64,000 nucleotides of DNA from Singulisphaera acidiphila DSM 18658 (GTDB lineage Bacteria; Planctomycetota; Planctomycetia; Isosphaerales; Isosphaeraceae), in NCBI RefSeq assembly GCF_000242455.2, contig NC_019892.1, positions 9,434,744 through 9,498,743 of the forward strand, given 5' to 3'. Position 1 is the stretch's first letter. The number at the start of each line of letters is the position of its first letter. Positions 36,108-45,579 of the stretch are shown here, in pieces. The notes under the pieces are model-generated. The model ran no database searches. It had not been told where the DNA came from and was given only the letters and a program-made list of their open reading frames with translations. The translations under genes were made by a program, and so were the position numbers.

Positions 36108-36941
36108 TTATCGCATTTGGGCGGCGTTCGACGATCCTGCCAGTCTCTGCGTCATGTATCGTGCCGGGGAAGAGCCCAACACCTTGCGGAACATAAATAC
36201 GAAGCTGCTCGCGCTTTCATAACCCAGGTCTGTGGCAACCGATTGGACCGGCTTGCCCTGGGAGAGCCATTGCAGGGCCAGGCTGATGTGAAGCTGCTGC
36301 CGCCAGCGCCCAAAACTCATGCCGGTCTCCTGAAGCACGAGGCGGCTGAGGGTCCGCTCACTGACCTCGATGCGCTCCGCCCACTCCTGCACAGACGCCC
36401 TATCGGAAGGATTGGCTGCCATCGCATCCGCGATTTTCCGCAGGCGGTCGTCCGAAGGCATCGGGAGATGCAGCTTCTCTATGGGTGCAGCGGCAAGCTC
36501 ATCGAGCAACACCATCGCGAGGCGTGATTCCGCTCCTTCGACGGCATACAAGGCGGGAATCCCGGCGAATCGAAGGAGGAGTTCACGCAGCAGCGACGAG
36601 ACGGAGACGGTGCAACAGGCATCCGGCATGGTCGGGGCCGAGGCCGGGTCCACGAACAGGGAGTAGACCTCAATGGTCCCGACGCCTTTGACGACGTGCC
36701 GCGTGCCGCCGGGGATCCAGACGGCGCACTGCGGCGGTACGATCCACAATCCCTGCGACACTTCGCACGTCAACACGCCGCGGGCCACGTAGACCATCTG
36801 GGCCATGCGGTGATGGTGATCGACCAACGCCATTCCACTGGGGCCGGTCACGAAGTCGGTGCGACCTGCCATCACCGGCCGAGACATTCGGTCAGGATCG
36901 GCTCGTTCGTCACCAGATTCGTGCATCTGCATAAGAACCAT
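36108..36941 (-). CDS. AraC-family transcriptional regulator with N-terminal cupin
   Basis: It has 277 residues from ATG 36941, supported by AGGAGG seven bases upstream. Residues about 35-120 form a cupin-like sensor (VDHHHRMAQMVYVARGVLTC, then WIPGGTRHVVKG). The C-terminal 100 residues carry two helix-turn-helix motifs (WAERIEVSERTLSRLVLQET and SVATDLGYESASSFVFMFRK), then GSSPARYM. It is divergent from the TetX-like monooxygenase with 131 bases between them. The likely role is ligand-dependent control of that gene and itself. Confidence 0.85.
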   Translation of the reverse strand: MVLMQMHESGDERADPDRMSRPVMAGRTDFVTGPSGMALVDHHHRMAQMVYVARGVLTCEVSQGLWIVPPQCAVWIPGGTRHVVKGVGTIEVYSLFVDPASAPTMPDACCTVSVSSLLRELLLRFAGIPALYAVEGAESRLAMVLLDELAAAPIEKLHLPMPSDDRLRKIADAMAANPSDRASVQEWAERIEVSERTLSRLVLQETGMSFGRWRQQLHISLALQWLSQGKPVQSVATDLGYESASSFVFMFRKVLGSSPARYMTQRLAGSSNAAQMR

Positions 36942-37072
36942 CCCGAAGACCTCCTGAACCCTCGTGGCTGGAATTCGATACAAGTTGGCAGAACGTCCTG
37001 ATGTGGTCAAGGAGGGAACAGGTTATCGTCCAAGCCACGGAGATTCCGGCCATAAACCAGGGAGGGATCAGG
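36942..37072. promoter_or_regulatory. Divergent promoter/operator region of regulator and monooxygenase
   Basis: The 131 bases between the two divergent genes contain ribosome sites at both ends (AGGAGG leftward, GGGAGGGATCAGG rightward). No clear direct repeat or dyad for AraC binding was seen. Confidence 0.45.
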
Positions 37073-38209
37073 ATGGACACTCAAATCGCGATCATCGGCG
37101 CCGGGCTCGGTGGCCTGACTCTTGCCCGGGTGCTCCATGTTCACGGCATCGCGGCTACAGTCTTCGAAGCGGAGGCCTCGGCGAACGCGCGGGCGCAGGG
37201 AGGCATGCTCGATATCCACGAAGAGAACGGGCAGCTCGCACTCAAGGCGGCGGGACTCTTCGATAAGTTCCTCGAGATCATCCACGAGGGCGGTCAGGAA
37301 ATTCGGGTAATCGACAAGGACGGAACCGTCCTGTTTGCCAAACCCGACGACGGCTCGGGCGGCCGACCTGAGGTGCCCAGAGGAGACCTTCGTCGGATTC
37401 TGCTCGACTCGCTCCCCGCCGATACGGTCCGCTGGGGATGCAAGGTGACAGCGGTTTCTCCGCTTGGCGGCGGGCGGCACGTTCTGACCTTTGCTGACGG
37501 CTCTACGGTGACTACAGACCTCCTCGTGGGCGCAGACGGTGCCTGGTCTAAGGTTCGTCCGCTCGTTACCGAGGCAAAGCCAGCCTATGTCGGCATGGTG
37601 TTCATTGAGACCTACCTATTTGACGCCGACTCCCGCCACAAGGCGAGCGCGGAAGCAGTCGGCGGCGGTTCGATGATGGCACTGTCGCCGGGTAAAGGCA
37701 TCTTCGCGCACCGCGAACCCAAGGGCGTGCTGCACACGTATGTGGAGTTGAGCAAGCCGAGGGACTGGATTGACGGCATCGACTTCACCGATCCGGCGAC
37801 CGCCTTGGCCAGCGTCGCCAAGGAGTTCGACGGCTGGGCACCGGAGCTGACGGCGCTCATCACCGACGGAGAGACCGACCCGGTGCCTCGCCCTATCCAC
37901 GCGCTCCCGGTCACGCACAGATGGGATCGGGTGCCAGGGGTGACGCTGCTCGGCGATGCGGCACACCTGATGCCGCCAAATGGCGAAGGGGCCAACCTCG
38001 CGATGTTCGACGGCGCCGAACTTGGGAAGGCCATCGCCGCCAATCCCGGCGACATCGAGGCCGCGCTTGTCGCGTATGAAAAGGAGCTCTTTCTCCGCGG
38101 CGAGGCGGCGGCTGCAGCGGGGGACGAAGTGCTCTTTGAGAAGCTGCTCGGTCCCAACGCGCCCCAGAGCCTGGTTGACTTCTTCGTCAATAACCATGCC
38201 GACAATTAA
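37073..38209 (+). CDS. FAD-dependent monooxygenase, TetX-like
   Basis: It encodes 378 residues from ATG 37073 behind GGGAGGGATCAGG; TetX has 388. The N-terminal Rossmann motif is IAIIGAGLGGLTLARVL (GxGxxG at residues 9-14). The arginine-bearing substrate region reads GGMLDIHEENGQLALKAAGL, matching the [20 protein letters not shown] block of TetX. The second FAD motif GDAAHLMPP is at 294-302. These group it with class A flavin monooxygenases of the tetracycline-hydroxylating branch. Family members act on many aromatic compounds, so antibiotic inactivation is only a possibility. It is divergent from an AraC-type regulator. Confidence 0.85.
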   Translation: MDTQIAIIGAGLGGLTLARVLHVHGIAATVFEAEASANARAQGGMLDIHEENGQLALKAAGLFDKFLEIIHEGGQEIRVIDKDGTVLFAKPDDGSGGRPEVPRGDLRRILLDSLPADTVRWGCKVTAVSPLGGGRHVLTFADGSTVTTDLLVGADGAWSKVRPLVTEAKPAYVGMVFIETYLFDADSRHKASAEAVGGGSMMALSPGKGIFAHREPKGVLHTYVELSKPRDWIDGIDFTDPATALASVAKEFDGWAPELTALITDGETDPVPRPIHALPVTHRWDRVPGVTLLGDAAHLMPPNGEGANLAMFDGAELGKAIAANPGDIEAALVAYEKELFLRGEAAAAAGDEVLFEKLLGPNAPQSLVDFFVNNHADN

Positions 38210-38214
38210 TTTCC

Positions 38215-38276
38215 CTGCACGACAGCAAATCGGGCCCTTCGGCGAGTGCCCCTGACAGGAATCGGGCCTCGTGCAG
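38215..38276 (+). terminator. Possible hairpin after the monooxygenase gene
   Basis: CTGCACGA (38215-38222) and TCGTGCAG (38269-38276) are perfect inverted repeats five bases after the stop codon, enclosing a GC-rich loop with its own short stem. There is no T-run. It may be a 3'-end structure. Confidence 0.35.
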
Positions 38277-38497
38277 AATTCCAAGCCGATGCAATCATGA
38301 CAGGCGGCTTTCAAGCGGCCGGCAAACAGTTGACCAAGGGAGAGCCCATCCACGAACAACGGTTCAGAACATTCGCTTCGGCCCGTAGACTGGAGGGATG
38401 AGGCCCAGGGAGGGGACCGCCATACCTCGTTGTAGGCCGTTCAAAGTCATCGATGCCATAGCCAGGTATACTCGTGCGAATTCTCCTGCTCGGAGAC

Positions 38498-40399
38498 TCA
38501 ACTGGCGCTCGTCGAAATCGCCTGTGCTTCCCCTGCACCTCGCCACCAACGGCTCGCCCAGCCCTGGTCCCACTCCCCCGCGCAAGCACATTCGCCCAGG
38601 GCCCGCTCCAGGCTTTCCGCGTCCGGGTATCGGTCGGTCGGATCTTTGGCCAGGCATCGCAGCACGACGCGTTCGACGTCCTCGGGGATGCCGGCACGGA
38701 CCTGTGACGGGGGGATCACAGGGTCGCGGGCGTGCGCGATGATCACGCCGATCTCGTTGTCCTCGTCGAACGGCGGCCGACCGGCCAGCAGGAAGTAGGC
38801 CACCGCGCCGAGCGAGTAGATGTCGCTCCGCTCATCCAACTCCAGGCCCCCCCGCGCCTGCTCGGGCGACATGAACAGCGGCGTACCGAGGATCTGCCCC
38901 TCACGACTCAGTTGGGAGGTCCGAGGCGTCGTCGCCACCGGCGTGGGCCGGACAAGGCCGAAGTCGAGCAGCTTGGCCACGTCGTCCATCCCACCGCGAC
39001 GGGCCGCAAAGATGTTCGACGGTTTGACGTCGCGATGGATCAGGCCGACCCCATGCGCCTCGCGAAGCGCCAGGCAGACCTGCCGGAGCAGGTAGACGGC
39101 CCGTTCGGGCGGAACCGGGCCGTGCCGCTCGACCAACTCGGCCAGGCTCAGGCCCGGGAGATACTCCATGACATAATAATAAGTCCCGTCTTCGGTCCTG
39201 CCGTAGTCGAAGACTTCCACGGTGTTCGGATGCGAGAGTGTGGCGGTGAGCTGAACCTCGCGTTCGAACCGCGCCAGGGCATTGGGGTCGGCCACTTCTT
39301 CCGGCCGAATCAACTTGAGGGCGCAAGGACGCTTGAGGAGCTGGTGCTCGGCAAGGTAGACCTCTCCCATTCCACCGGAGCCGATCCGCTGCCGCAGGCG
39401 ATACTGGCCGAGTTGGCGAGCCTCGGCAACCTGGCGGCGCAGCCTGGAAATCGTGCGAGCTCCGAACGTGGAGCCGACGGCCAGGACCAACAGAATGATC
39501 GCATCGAAGCCGAACAGCCAGATCCGATGGGTCTTGCTTCCCCGCCACCCTTCCCAGAGCCAACCCATCGCTGCCGGATACTGCATGGCGAGTACGAAGA
39601 GGATCGTGAAGGGGAGCAGCGCCAGCGGCCCCACCACCACTGAAGTCCGCCGCCAGCTCTTGGGCACGTAGAGCCCATAGGTCAGGATCAGGATCGAGGT
39701 GAGGAGAACGATGTTCTTCATCGTGAGCTGCGCCATCATCCGATCGTTGCGCAGGGAGAACACGAGCATCAGCCGATACTGGACGATGGCGAGACGCCCC
39801 GCGAGCATCCCGATCATGCCCAGCTCCAGGGTTTTGAGACAGGCGAGCGAGAGGGGCCACCGGCTCCAGAGCAGGGCGATGATACCCCCGAGGGCCACGA
39901 TGACGATCACGTCGAGGTAATAGATCGTGAGGTCGTCATCCCCCGCGATGACGATGCTTCTCCAGACGGTCGCCATCCCCAGGATGAGGATGTAGATGAT
40001 CGGCAGTTCGCGCAGACGAGCGCGCACCACCGATCGCGGCTCGGAGACCGGGGGCGGTCCCGTCCCCACAACGATGGCCGCCTTGGGGGTGAAGCCACCA
40101 GTGTCGTCGATGAATCCTGGCTGAAGGCGATCGATCGGGTTGAGCTCCCTCGTTGGAGAACTGCCGCCCCGGGAGGGCCAGTCCCCCGTCCGATCGAGAG
40201 GCTGGGGAGTCGACTCGGGGAGTGGCAGGAACGCGGTCCGATCCGCCTGCTCATCCTGGGCCAGAAGGCGGTCGACCTCGGCCCGAAGCTCGTCGTCTTG
40301 GCCGCAGGCCCGTCGAAGCCAGGCATCCCGCTCGGGGGGAGCGAGTTGGAGCGAGGCGTCGAAAAGATCACCGATCTGACGCCACCGATCCGGTGTCAT
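38498..40399 (-). CDS. Polytopic membrane Ser/Thr kinase with C-terminal kinase domain
   Basis: It encodes 633 residues from ATG 40399, which overlaps the stop of the sigma gene (ATGA). Residues 1-55 match a conserved N-terminal helical block found before many bacterial kinases (WRQIGDLFDASLQLAPPERD). From about 115 to 320 there are six to seven hydrophobic helices (LPIIYILILGMATVW, IYYLDVIVIVALGGIIALLW, IWLFGFDAIILLVLAVGSTF). The kinase follows: GSGGMGEVYLAE loop at about 340, ALKLI with the catalytic Lys, HRDVKPSN at 455, DFGLV and GTPLFMSPEQAR. Kinase after the membrane part is unusual, as most bacterial receptor kinases have it first. Confidence 0.88.
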   Translation of the reverse strand: MTPDRWRQIGDLFDASLQLAPPERDAWLRRACGQDDELRAEVDRLLAQDEQADRTAFLPLPESTPQPLDRTGDWPSRGGSSPTRELNPIDRLQPGFIDDTGGFTPKAAIVVGTGPPPVSEPRSVVRARLRELPIIYILILGMATVWRSIVIAGDDDLTIYYLDVIVIVALGGIIALLWSRWPLSLACLKTLELGMIGMLAGRLAIVQYRLMLVFSLRNDRMMAQLTMKNIVLLTSILILTYGLYVPKSWRRTSVVVGPLALLPFTILFVLAMQYPAAMGWLWEGWRGSKTHRIWLFGFDAIILLVLAVGSTFGARTISRLRRQVAEARQLGQYRLRQRIGSGGMGEVYLAEHQLLKRPCALKLIRPEEVADPNALARFEREVQLTATLSHPNTVEVFDYGRTEDGTYYYVMEYLPGLSLAELVERHGPVPPERAVYLLRQVCLALREAHGVGLIHRDVKPSNIFAARRGGMDDVAKLLDFGLVRPTPVATTPRTSQLSREGQILGTPLFMSPEQARGGLELDERSDIYSLGAVAYFLLAGRPPFDEDNEIGVIIAHARDPVIPPSQVRAGIPEDVERVVLRCLAKDPTDRYPDAESLERALGECACAGEWDQGWASRWWRGAGEAQAISTSAS

Positions 40400-40977
40400 T
40401 TCATTTCTCCCTCCTGAAGCTGCCCCTGGAGCCAGGCCCGCGCGAGCCGCCAATCCCGTTCGACGGTGACCACCGAGACCCCCAGCGCCTCGGCAACCTC
40501 AGGCACGGTGAACCCGCCAAAATATCTCAGAGTCATGACTTGCCCCTGGCGTTCGTTCCGCTCGGCCAACCGGTCGAGGGCCTCGTGAACCGCGACGACA
40601 TCCAAACCCTGATCCGTAAAGTAGTCCACCAGATGATCTAACGGCATCCGCTGCCAACCCCCGCCACGCCGGTCGGCAGCCCGCCGTCGTGCATGGTCGA
40701 TGAGAACCTCGCGCATCGCCCGCGCGGCCGACGCGTACAGGTAGTTCCGGTCCACCGCCTTGTCGAAGACCGCGTCGCCCAGCAGCCGCATCACGGCCTC
40801 GTGAACGACGGCGGTGGGGGGCAGGGTATGGTCGGTTCGCTCCTTGCGCATCAAATGTGAGGCGACGTGGCGCAGCTCGTCATAGACCAGAGCGAGAACC
40901 TCGCCCCTGGCGCGCTCGTCCCCGGCTCGAGCCCGCCCGAGGATGAACGTCAACTCACCCCGCACCTCAGCCTCCAT
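40396..40977 (-). CDS. ECF sigma factor paired with a kinase
   Basis: It encodes 193 residues from ATG 40977 with GGAGG shortly upstream. Region 2 shows YDELRHVASHLMRKERTDHT and PPTAVVHEAVMRLLGD, the pattern of the planctomycete and acidobacterial Sig-70_X6-type ECF group. Region 4 shows GQVMTLRYFGGFTVPEVAEA and VSVVTVERDWRLARAWLQ. No anti-sigma gene is adjacent; the Ser/Thr kinase overlaps its stop by four bases (ATGA). Phosphorylation by the partner kinase is therefore the likely control, as reported for related ECF-kinase pairs. Confidence 0.88.
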   Translation of the reverse strand: MEAEVRGELTFILGRARAGDERARGEVLALVYDELRHVASHLMRKERTDHTLPPTAVVHEAVMRLLGDAVFDKAVDRNYLYASAARAMREVLIDHARRRAADRRGGGWQRMPLDHLVDYFTDQGLDVVAVHEALDRLAERNERQGQVMTLRYFGGFTVPEVAEALGVSVVTVERDWRLARAWLQGQLQEGEMK

Positions 40978-41160
40978 TCCCCCTCCTCCCCTCGAAATCA
41001 ATGAAGGGTTCCCTCGACATTATTCGCAGGCCTCCATAGGGGACAAGGAGCGGAGCCCCCATGAAGCTGCCCGGAGTGGGGCAAGTGGCCCGCCCAAGCG
41101 CGCGTCCACTGAGGTACTTATCGCCGGCCCGACAGGGGCGGCTACGGAAGGAAGCGGACG

Positions 41161-41412
41161 ATGCTCACACTCGTGCTCTGGTCTCTCGGGCTGGCGTTCC
41201 TGCCCTTGGCTCTGGGTCTTGCCTGGAGGCTCATTGCTGGGGTCGGACACTTGCTGGGCTTCGGATCTTCGCATCCGTTCGACGAATTCGCAGAGTTCGA
41301 GCGACGGCGCGATCTTTGTTCCCTAAACTCTGACCTTTTATCGCGTTCCGTCTCGATCGCCAACAGGATTTCTCCGTCGGGAGGTAAACCGCTCTCCGCC
41401 TCTCGCCACTAA
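41161..41412 (+). CDS. Small membrane protein
   Basis: It encodes 83 residues starting with one or two hydrophobic segments (LVLWSLGLAFLPLALGLAW, then LIAGVGHLLGFG), followed by a charged tail with EFAEFERRRD and a Ser-rich end. A GGAAGGAAG ribosome site is near the ATG. No family is recognised. Opposite-strand frames overlap but have no such site. It is divergent from the sigma gene, 180 bases away. Confidence 0.4.
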   Translation: MLTLVLWSLGLAFLPLALGLAWRLIAGVGHLLGFGSSHPFDEFAEFERRRDLCSLNSDLLSRSVSIANRISPSGGKPLSASRH

Positions 41413-41757
41413 CAGATCGTTCTGAAACTGGCCTCTGGATTCCGCCTCAGGAAAGCCGGAAACTCGATCATTAGCGTGAGCCTCCACCCCGCACCAACAG
41501 TTTGCAAACGGGGGGATCGTGGGCACGGCATCGAGTGAATCCAAAGGTAGAGGCACGACCTCCACAGGACTCTCTCCCCCCCTTTTCGCTTCGCGGGACC
41601 GAAGCGGCGACGCTTCCGGCATCCCAAAGCGTGGCTCAACGGGCTTGCGCAATGAGCGCGAACCAAGCGTCGTACCACTACCTCGGTGAACTTCACCCTT
41701 CTCCCCAAAACCGCCGTTCCCCAATCACTCCCATTTTTCCGAACGAGGAGATCTGAG
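41413..41757. other. Intergenic region upstream of the oxalate decarboxylase
   Basis: About 340 bases, GC-rich to mixed, hold the likely promoter of the oxdC gene. The frame of oxdC is open some 70 bases into it but lacks a ribosome site there. The GAGGAGATCTGAG sequence just before ATG 41758 is a good ribosome site. Confidence 0.5.
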
Positions 41758-42963
41758 ATGTCCGACTTCCAACGCAGGGACTTCCTGGCAGGGGCCGCCG
41801 CGTTTGCGGCCGCTACGACCGCGGCTCTGGTCGGAACCAAGCGGGCGGAGGCGGGCGACCCGAGCTTCATGAACAACGTTCCCGACCCGCTGCTGGCCGG
41901 CGAGGATCTGCCGACCTTCAAGTTCGCCCTGGAGAAGTCGACCGGGAAGGTGATCGGCAACAGCTACGGTAAGGAAGCCACCGTCAAGCAGTTGCCGATC
42001 TCCAAGGGGATCGCGGGAGTCTCCATGAAGCTCGAGCCGGGGGCGATGCGCGAGCTGCACTGGCACGCCACCGCAGCCGAGTGGGCGTTTGTGATCGAGG
42101 GGCGGGTTCGGACGACGGTCATCGACCCGCAAGGAAACGCCGAGACCAACGACTTTGGTCCGGGAGATGTGTGGTATTTCCCTCGCGGTCACGGTCACAT
42201 GCTCGAATGCCTGGGACACCAACCCACGCACTTCATCCTGATCTTCGACAACGGCTACTTCTCGGAGTTCGGCACGTTCAGTATCACCGACTGGATTGGC
42301 CACGTCCCGAAGCCGCTCCTGGCCAAAAACTTCGGCCTCCCCGAGTCGGCCTTCGACGGGTTCCCCAAGGAGGAAGTGTACTTCGCCCGAGGCGCAGTGC
42401 CGCCGGAAGAGCCGGCCTCCCCACTCCGAGGGTACAAGCTGCCGCCGCTGACGCACAAGTATGAACTCCTCGCCCAAACCCCGCACGGCATCTTCAAAGG
42501 GGGCCGCGAGTGGCGGGTGGATTCCAGCCGGTTCCCGATCTCGAAGACGGTCACGGGGGTGATCCTCGACCTCGACCCGGGGGCGTTGCGCGAACTCCAC
42601 TGGCATCCGACCGCAGACGAGTGGCAGTACATCATCGAGGGGAAGGTCAGCATCACCCTGTTCGGCTCCGGTGGCCGGTATCGGACCGAGATCCTTGAGA
42701 AGGGGGACGTTGGCTACATCCCGCAAGGGTACGGGCACTCGATCGAAAATATCGGCGACACGCCGTCCCGCACTCTGCTCGGGTTCAATACCGGCACTTA
42801 CGAGACGATCGACCTGTCGCAGTGGATCGCCGGGAACCCGGTCGACGTACTGGCCACCAACTTCAGCAAGCCGGCCTCACTGGTCGAGAAATTTCCACAC
42901 CACGACGTGTTCATCGCGGACAAGGACGGAGCGACGAAGCAGCCCGAATCGCAACAGCCTTGA
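41758..42963 (+). CDS. oxdC: Bicupin oxalate decarboxylase, Tat-exported
   Basis: It converts oxalate to formate and CO2 with manganese and oxygen. It encodes 401 residues. The N-terminus has RRDFLAGAAAFAAATTAA, a Tat signal. Both cupins keep the metal ligands: His101, His103 and Glu108 (ELHWHATAAEW) with a later His in GHGHMLE; His281, His283 and Glu288 (ELHWHPTADEW) with GYGHSIEN. The lid over the first site reads SEFGT (169-173) where B. subtilis OxdC has SENST; its catalytic Glu is kept (Glu170), which fits a decarboxylase rather than an oxidase. It lies 60 bases upstream of a molybdoenzyme that may oxidise the formate. Confidence 0.9.
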   Translation: MSDFQRRDFLAGAAAFAAATTAALVGTKRAEAGDPSFMNNVPDPLLAGEDLPTFKFALEKSTGKVIGNSYGKEATVKQLPISKGIAGVSMKLEPGAMRELHWHATAAEWAFVIEGRVRTTVIDPQGNAETNDFGPGDVWYFPRGHGHMLECLGHQPTHFILIFDNGYFSEFGTFSITDWIGHVPKPLLAKNFGLPESAFDGFPKEEVYFARGAVPPEEPASPLRGYKLPPLTHKYELLAQTPHGIFKGGREWRVDSSRFPISKTVTGVILDLDPGALRELHWHPTADEWQYIIEGKVSITLFGSGGRYRTEILEKGDVGYIPQGYGHSIENIGDTPSRTLLGFNTGTYETIDLSQWIAGNPVDVLATNFSKPASLVEKFPHHDVFIADKDGATKQPESQQP

Positions 42964-43023
42964 TGTGCCTCCAAAATCAGAGGGCGAGGGAAAGGGTGGC
43001 CAGTTCCGCACGGGAGCTTAATC

Positions 43024-45378
43024 GTGGAAAGCAAGCCTTCTCCCACCGAGAAACAGCCGGTCGAGCCTGCCGTCGGCTGCGGTCCCAACACCGGCGGTGA
43101 ATTCTCGCAGCGCGACTACACGCATCCCGCAGCCGCCTGGGGGGCGGCGAAAAGCGTCGGCCTCACCCTGCTCAACCAGGGAGAAATCATCAACGGGGTG
43201 AAGGCCATCTTCCGGATGAACCACGAAGATGGGGGCTACGACTGTCCCGGCTGCGCCTGGCCCGACGACCGCAAAGGGCTGCGCATGGACATCTGCGAAA
43301 ACGGGATCAAGCATGCCACTTGGGAGATGACGCGCAAGCGCGCCGACCGAGAGTTCTTCGCCACCCACACGGTCAGCGAACTCATGGAGTGGTCCGACTT
43401 CGCGTTGGAAGACGCCGGCCGGCTGACCGAGCCCTTCTCCTACGACCCAGAATCGGACAAATATATCCCGATTTCGTGGGACGACGCCTTCCAATTGGCC
43501 GGCCGGCACTTGCAGACGCTATCGAGCCCCCACCAGGCGTCGTTCTATACATCGGGACGCCTGGGGAACGAGGCAACCTTTCTTTATCAGTGGTTCGCCC
43601 GGGAGTTCGGCACCAACAACTTGCCCGACTGCTCGAACATGTGCCACGAGGCCAGTGGCCGGGCGCTGACGGCATCGATCGGGACGGGCAAAGGGACGGT
43701 CGACCTGGTCGATTGGCAGAAGGCCGACCTCATCTTCGTCATGGGAGTGAATGCCGCGTCGAATGCTCCTCGGATGCTGACCGCCTTGGCGGACGGCGTC
43801 AAGGAGCGCGGGTTGAAGATCGTGCACGTGAATCCGCTGATCGAGGCGGCGGCAACCCGCGCGATCACGCCTCACGAGATCCTCGATATGGCCCTGTTTC
43901 GGGCCACGCCCACCAGTTCGCTGAACCTCCAACCACGCATCGGCGGCGACATGGCCCTGATGCGTGGCATCGCGAAATGCTTGTTCGAAGAGGTAAACAC
44001 CAACCCGAAGGCACTCGACCAGCTGTTCATCGACCGATTCACCTCGGGCTTCGAGGCGTATCGAGCCGTCTGCCAGGCCACGCCCTGGGACGAGCTGGCA
44101 CACCAGTCCGGCCTGACGATCGAGGAGATTCGCTCCGCCGCGAAGATCTATAGCGAAGCCCGATCCTGCATCATCAGTTGGTGCTTGGGCCTGTCGCAGC
44201 AAGAGCACGGGGTCGACGCAGTCCGCGAAATCATGAACGTTCTCCTCCTCCGGGGGAACATCGGCCGCGAGGGGGCGGGACCTTGTCCCATTCGCGGCCA
44301 CTCCAACGTCCAGGGGAACCGGACCTGCGGCATCGATCACCGACCGGATGCGGAGTGGCTCAACCGGTTGGAGGCCGCTTGCGGAATCCAGGCCCCGCGC
44401 GAGCCAGGGTTGGACACCGTCCGCACGATCGAAGCAATGGCTCGGGGCGATGTCAAAGTCTTCCTGGGAATGGGGGGCAACTTTGCCATGGCCGCCCCGG
44501 ATCGCAACCTCACCTTCAAGGCGCTCCGTCGCTGTGCGCTCACGATCCATGTGAGCACCAAGCTGAATCGAAGCCATCTGGTCCACGGCCAGGAGGCTCT
44601 GATCCTTCCTTGCATCGGCCGGACCGAGAAGGATCAACAGCCTTCCGGCCTCCAGGGCATCACCGTCGAAGACTCGATGAGCATGGTGCATCTCTCCTAC
44701 GGAATGAACGAGCCGGCCTCTCCGGAACTCCGCTCCGAGCCCGCGATCATCGCCGGAATCGCCAAGGCAACCTTGCCCGACACGCAAACCCCCTGGCAGG
44801 ACTACGTCGAGAATTACGACCGGATCCGCGACACGATGGCCAACGCTCTCGTCGGCTTCGAGGACTTCAACCGCCGGGTCCGGCAGCCGCTCGGATTCCG
44901 CTTACACCAGCCCGCGCGTGAGCTGATTTTTCAGACGGCGACCGGCAAAGCCATGTTCTCGACCGCGCCGCTGCCCGACGCCCTCCCTCCCCCAGGCAAG
45001 CTCATCCTCAGCACGATGCGCTCCCACGACCAGTGGAACACGACGATCTATTCGGATAACGACCGCTACCGTGGCGTCAAGAACCTCCGCACCTTGATCT
45101 TCCTGAATTCAAAGGATATGGAAGAGCGGCACATCGAACAGTTTTCGCTCATCAATATCACAAGTTTCGCCAAAGATGGGACGACCCGCACTCTCGAAGG
45201 TTATCGAGCGGTGCGATACAATCTCCCTCAAGGAAGCGCAGCCGGCTACATGCCGGAACTGAACGCACTCTGCCCGCTCGGGGATTTCAGCCCCCAGAGT
45301 GACCAGCCGTTGATGAAGCATCTCATCGTTGAAATCGTCGCATGCCAACCAGGGAGCATTCGGAGGCGAGAACCATAG
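43024..45378 (+). CDS. Formate-dehydrogenase-like molybdopterin oxidoreductase (FdhF/YdeP family)
   Basis: It has 784 residues from GTG 43024. Motifs of the family include DYTHPAAAWGAAKSVG at the start, GGYDCPGCAWPD (CxxC), SGRLGNEATFLYQWFAREFG, then NLPDCSNMCHEASGRAL with Cys where formate dehydrogenases carry the metal ligand. Later come GNIGREGAGPCPIRGHSNVQ and GNFAMAAPDRN, and the C-terminal MopB-binding part has STMRSHDQWNTTIYSDNDRY. YdeP-type enzymes are cytosolic and of uncertain substrate. Here the neighbour makes formate, so formate oxidation is plausible. There is no signal peptide, whereas the decarboxylase is exported, so formate would have to cross the membrane. Confidence 0.85.
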   Translation: MESKPSPTEKQPVEPAVGCGPNTGGEFSQRDYTHPAAAWGAAKSVGLTLLNQGEIINGVKAIFRMNHEDGGYDCPGCAWPDDRKGLRMDICENGIKHATWEMTRKRADREFFATHTVSELMEWSDFALEDAGRLTEPFSYDPESDKYIPISWDDAFQLAGRHLQTLSSPHQASFYTSGRLGNEATFLYQWFAREFGTNNLPDCSNMCHEASGRALTASIGTGKGTVDLVDWQKADLIFVMGVNAASNAPRMLTALADGVKERGLKIVHVNPLIEAAATRAITPHEILDMALFRATPTSSLNLQPRIGGDMALMRGIAKCLFEEVNTNPKALDQLFIDRFTSGFEAYRAVCQATPWDELAHQSGLTIEEIRSAAKIYSEARSCIISWCLGLSQQEHGVDAVREIMNVLLLRGNIGREGAGPCPIRGHSNVQGNRTCGIDHRPDAEWLNRLEAACGIQAPREPGLDTVRTIEAMARGDVKVFLGMGGNFAMAAPDRNLTFKALRRCALTIHVSTKLNRSHLVHGQEALILPCIGRTEKDQQPSGLQGITVEDSMSMVHLSYGMNEPASPELRSEPAIIAGIAKATLPDTQTPWQDYVENYDRIRDTMANALVGFEDFNRRVRQPLGFRLHQPARELIFQTATGKAMFSTAPLPDALPPPGKLILSTMRSHDQWNTTIYSDNDRYRGVKNLRTLIFLNSKDMEERHIEQFSLINITSFAKDGTTRTLEGYRAVRYNLPQGSAAGYMPELNALCPLGDFSPQSDQPLMKHLIVEIVACQPGSIRRREP

Positions 45379-45579
45379 TTTCCGCAGCTTGCAGCCCCGA
45401 AGGGCCGTCCGTTCATCGCTAGATTCACAAGCCCATAAAAAACCAAATCTTCAAACATCGCTTCTCAATCATAAATTGCCAACCATTAAAATCTGAGTAC
45501 GGGCTATGACGGCCGCCCGTCCAGGGCTACAAAGGAAGAAGATTCCGCTCCGTCCCTACAAGAGGGAGAGACGTCCTTG

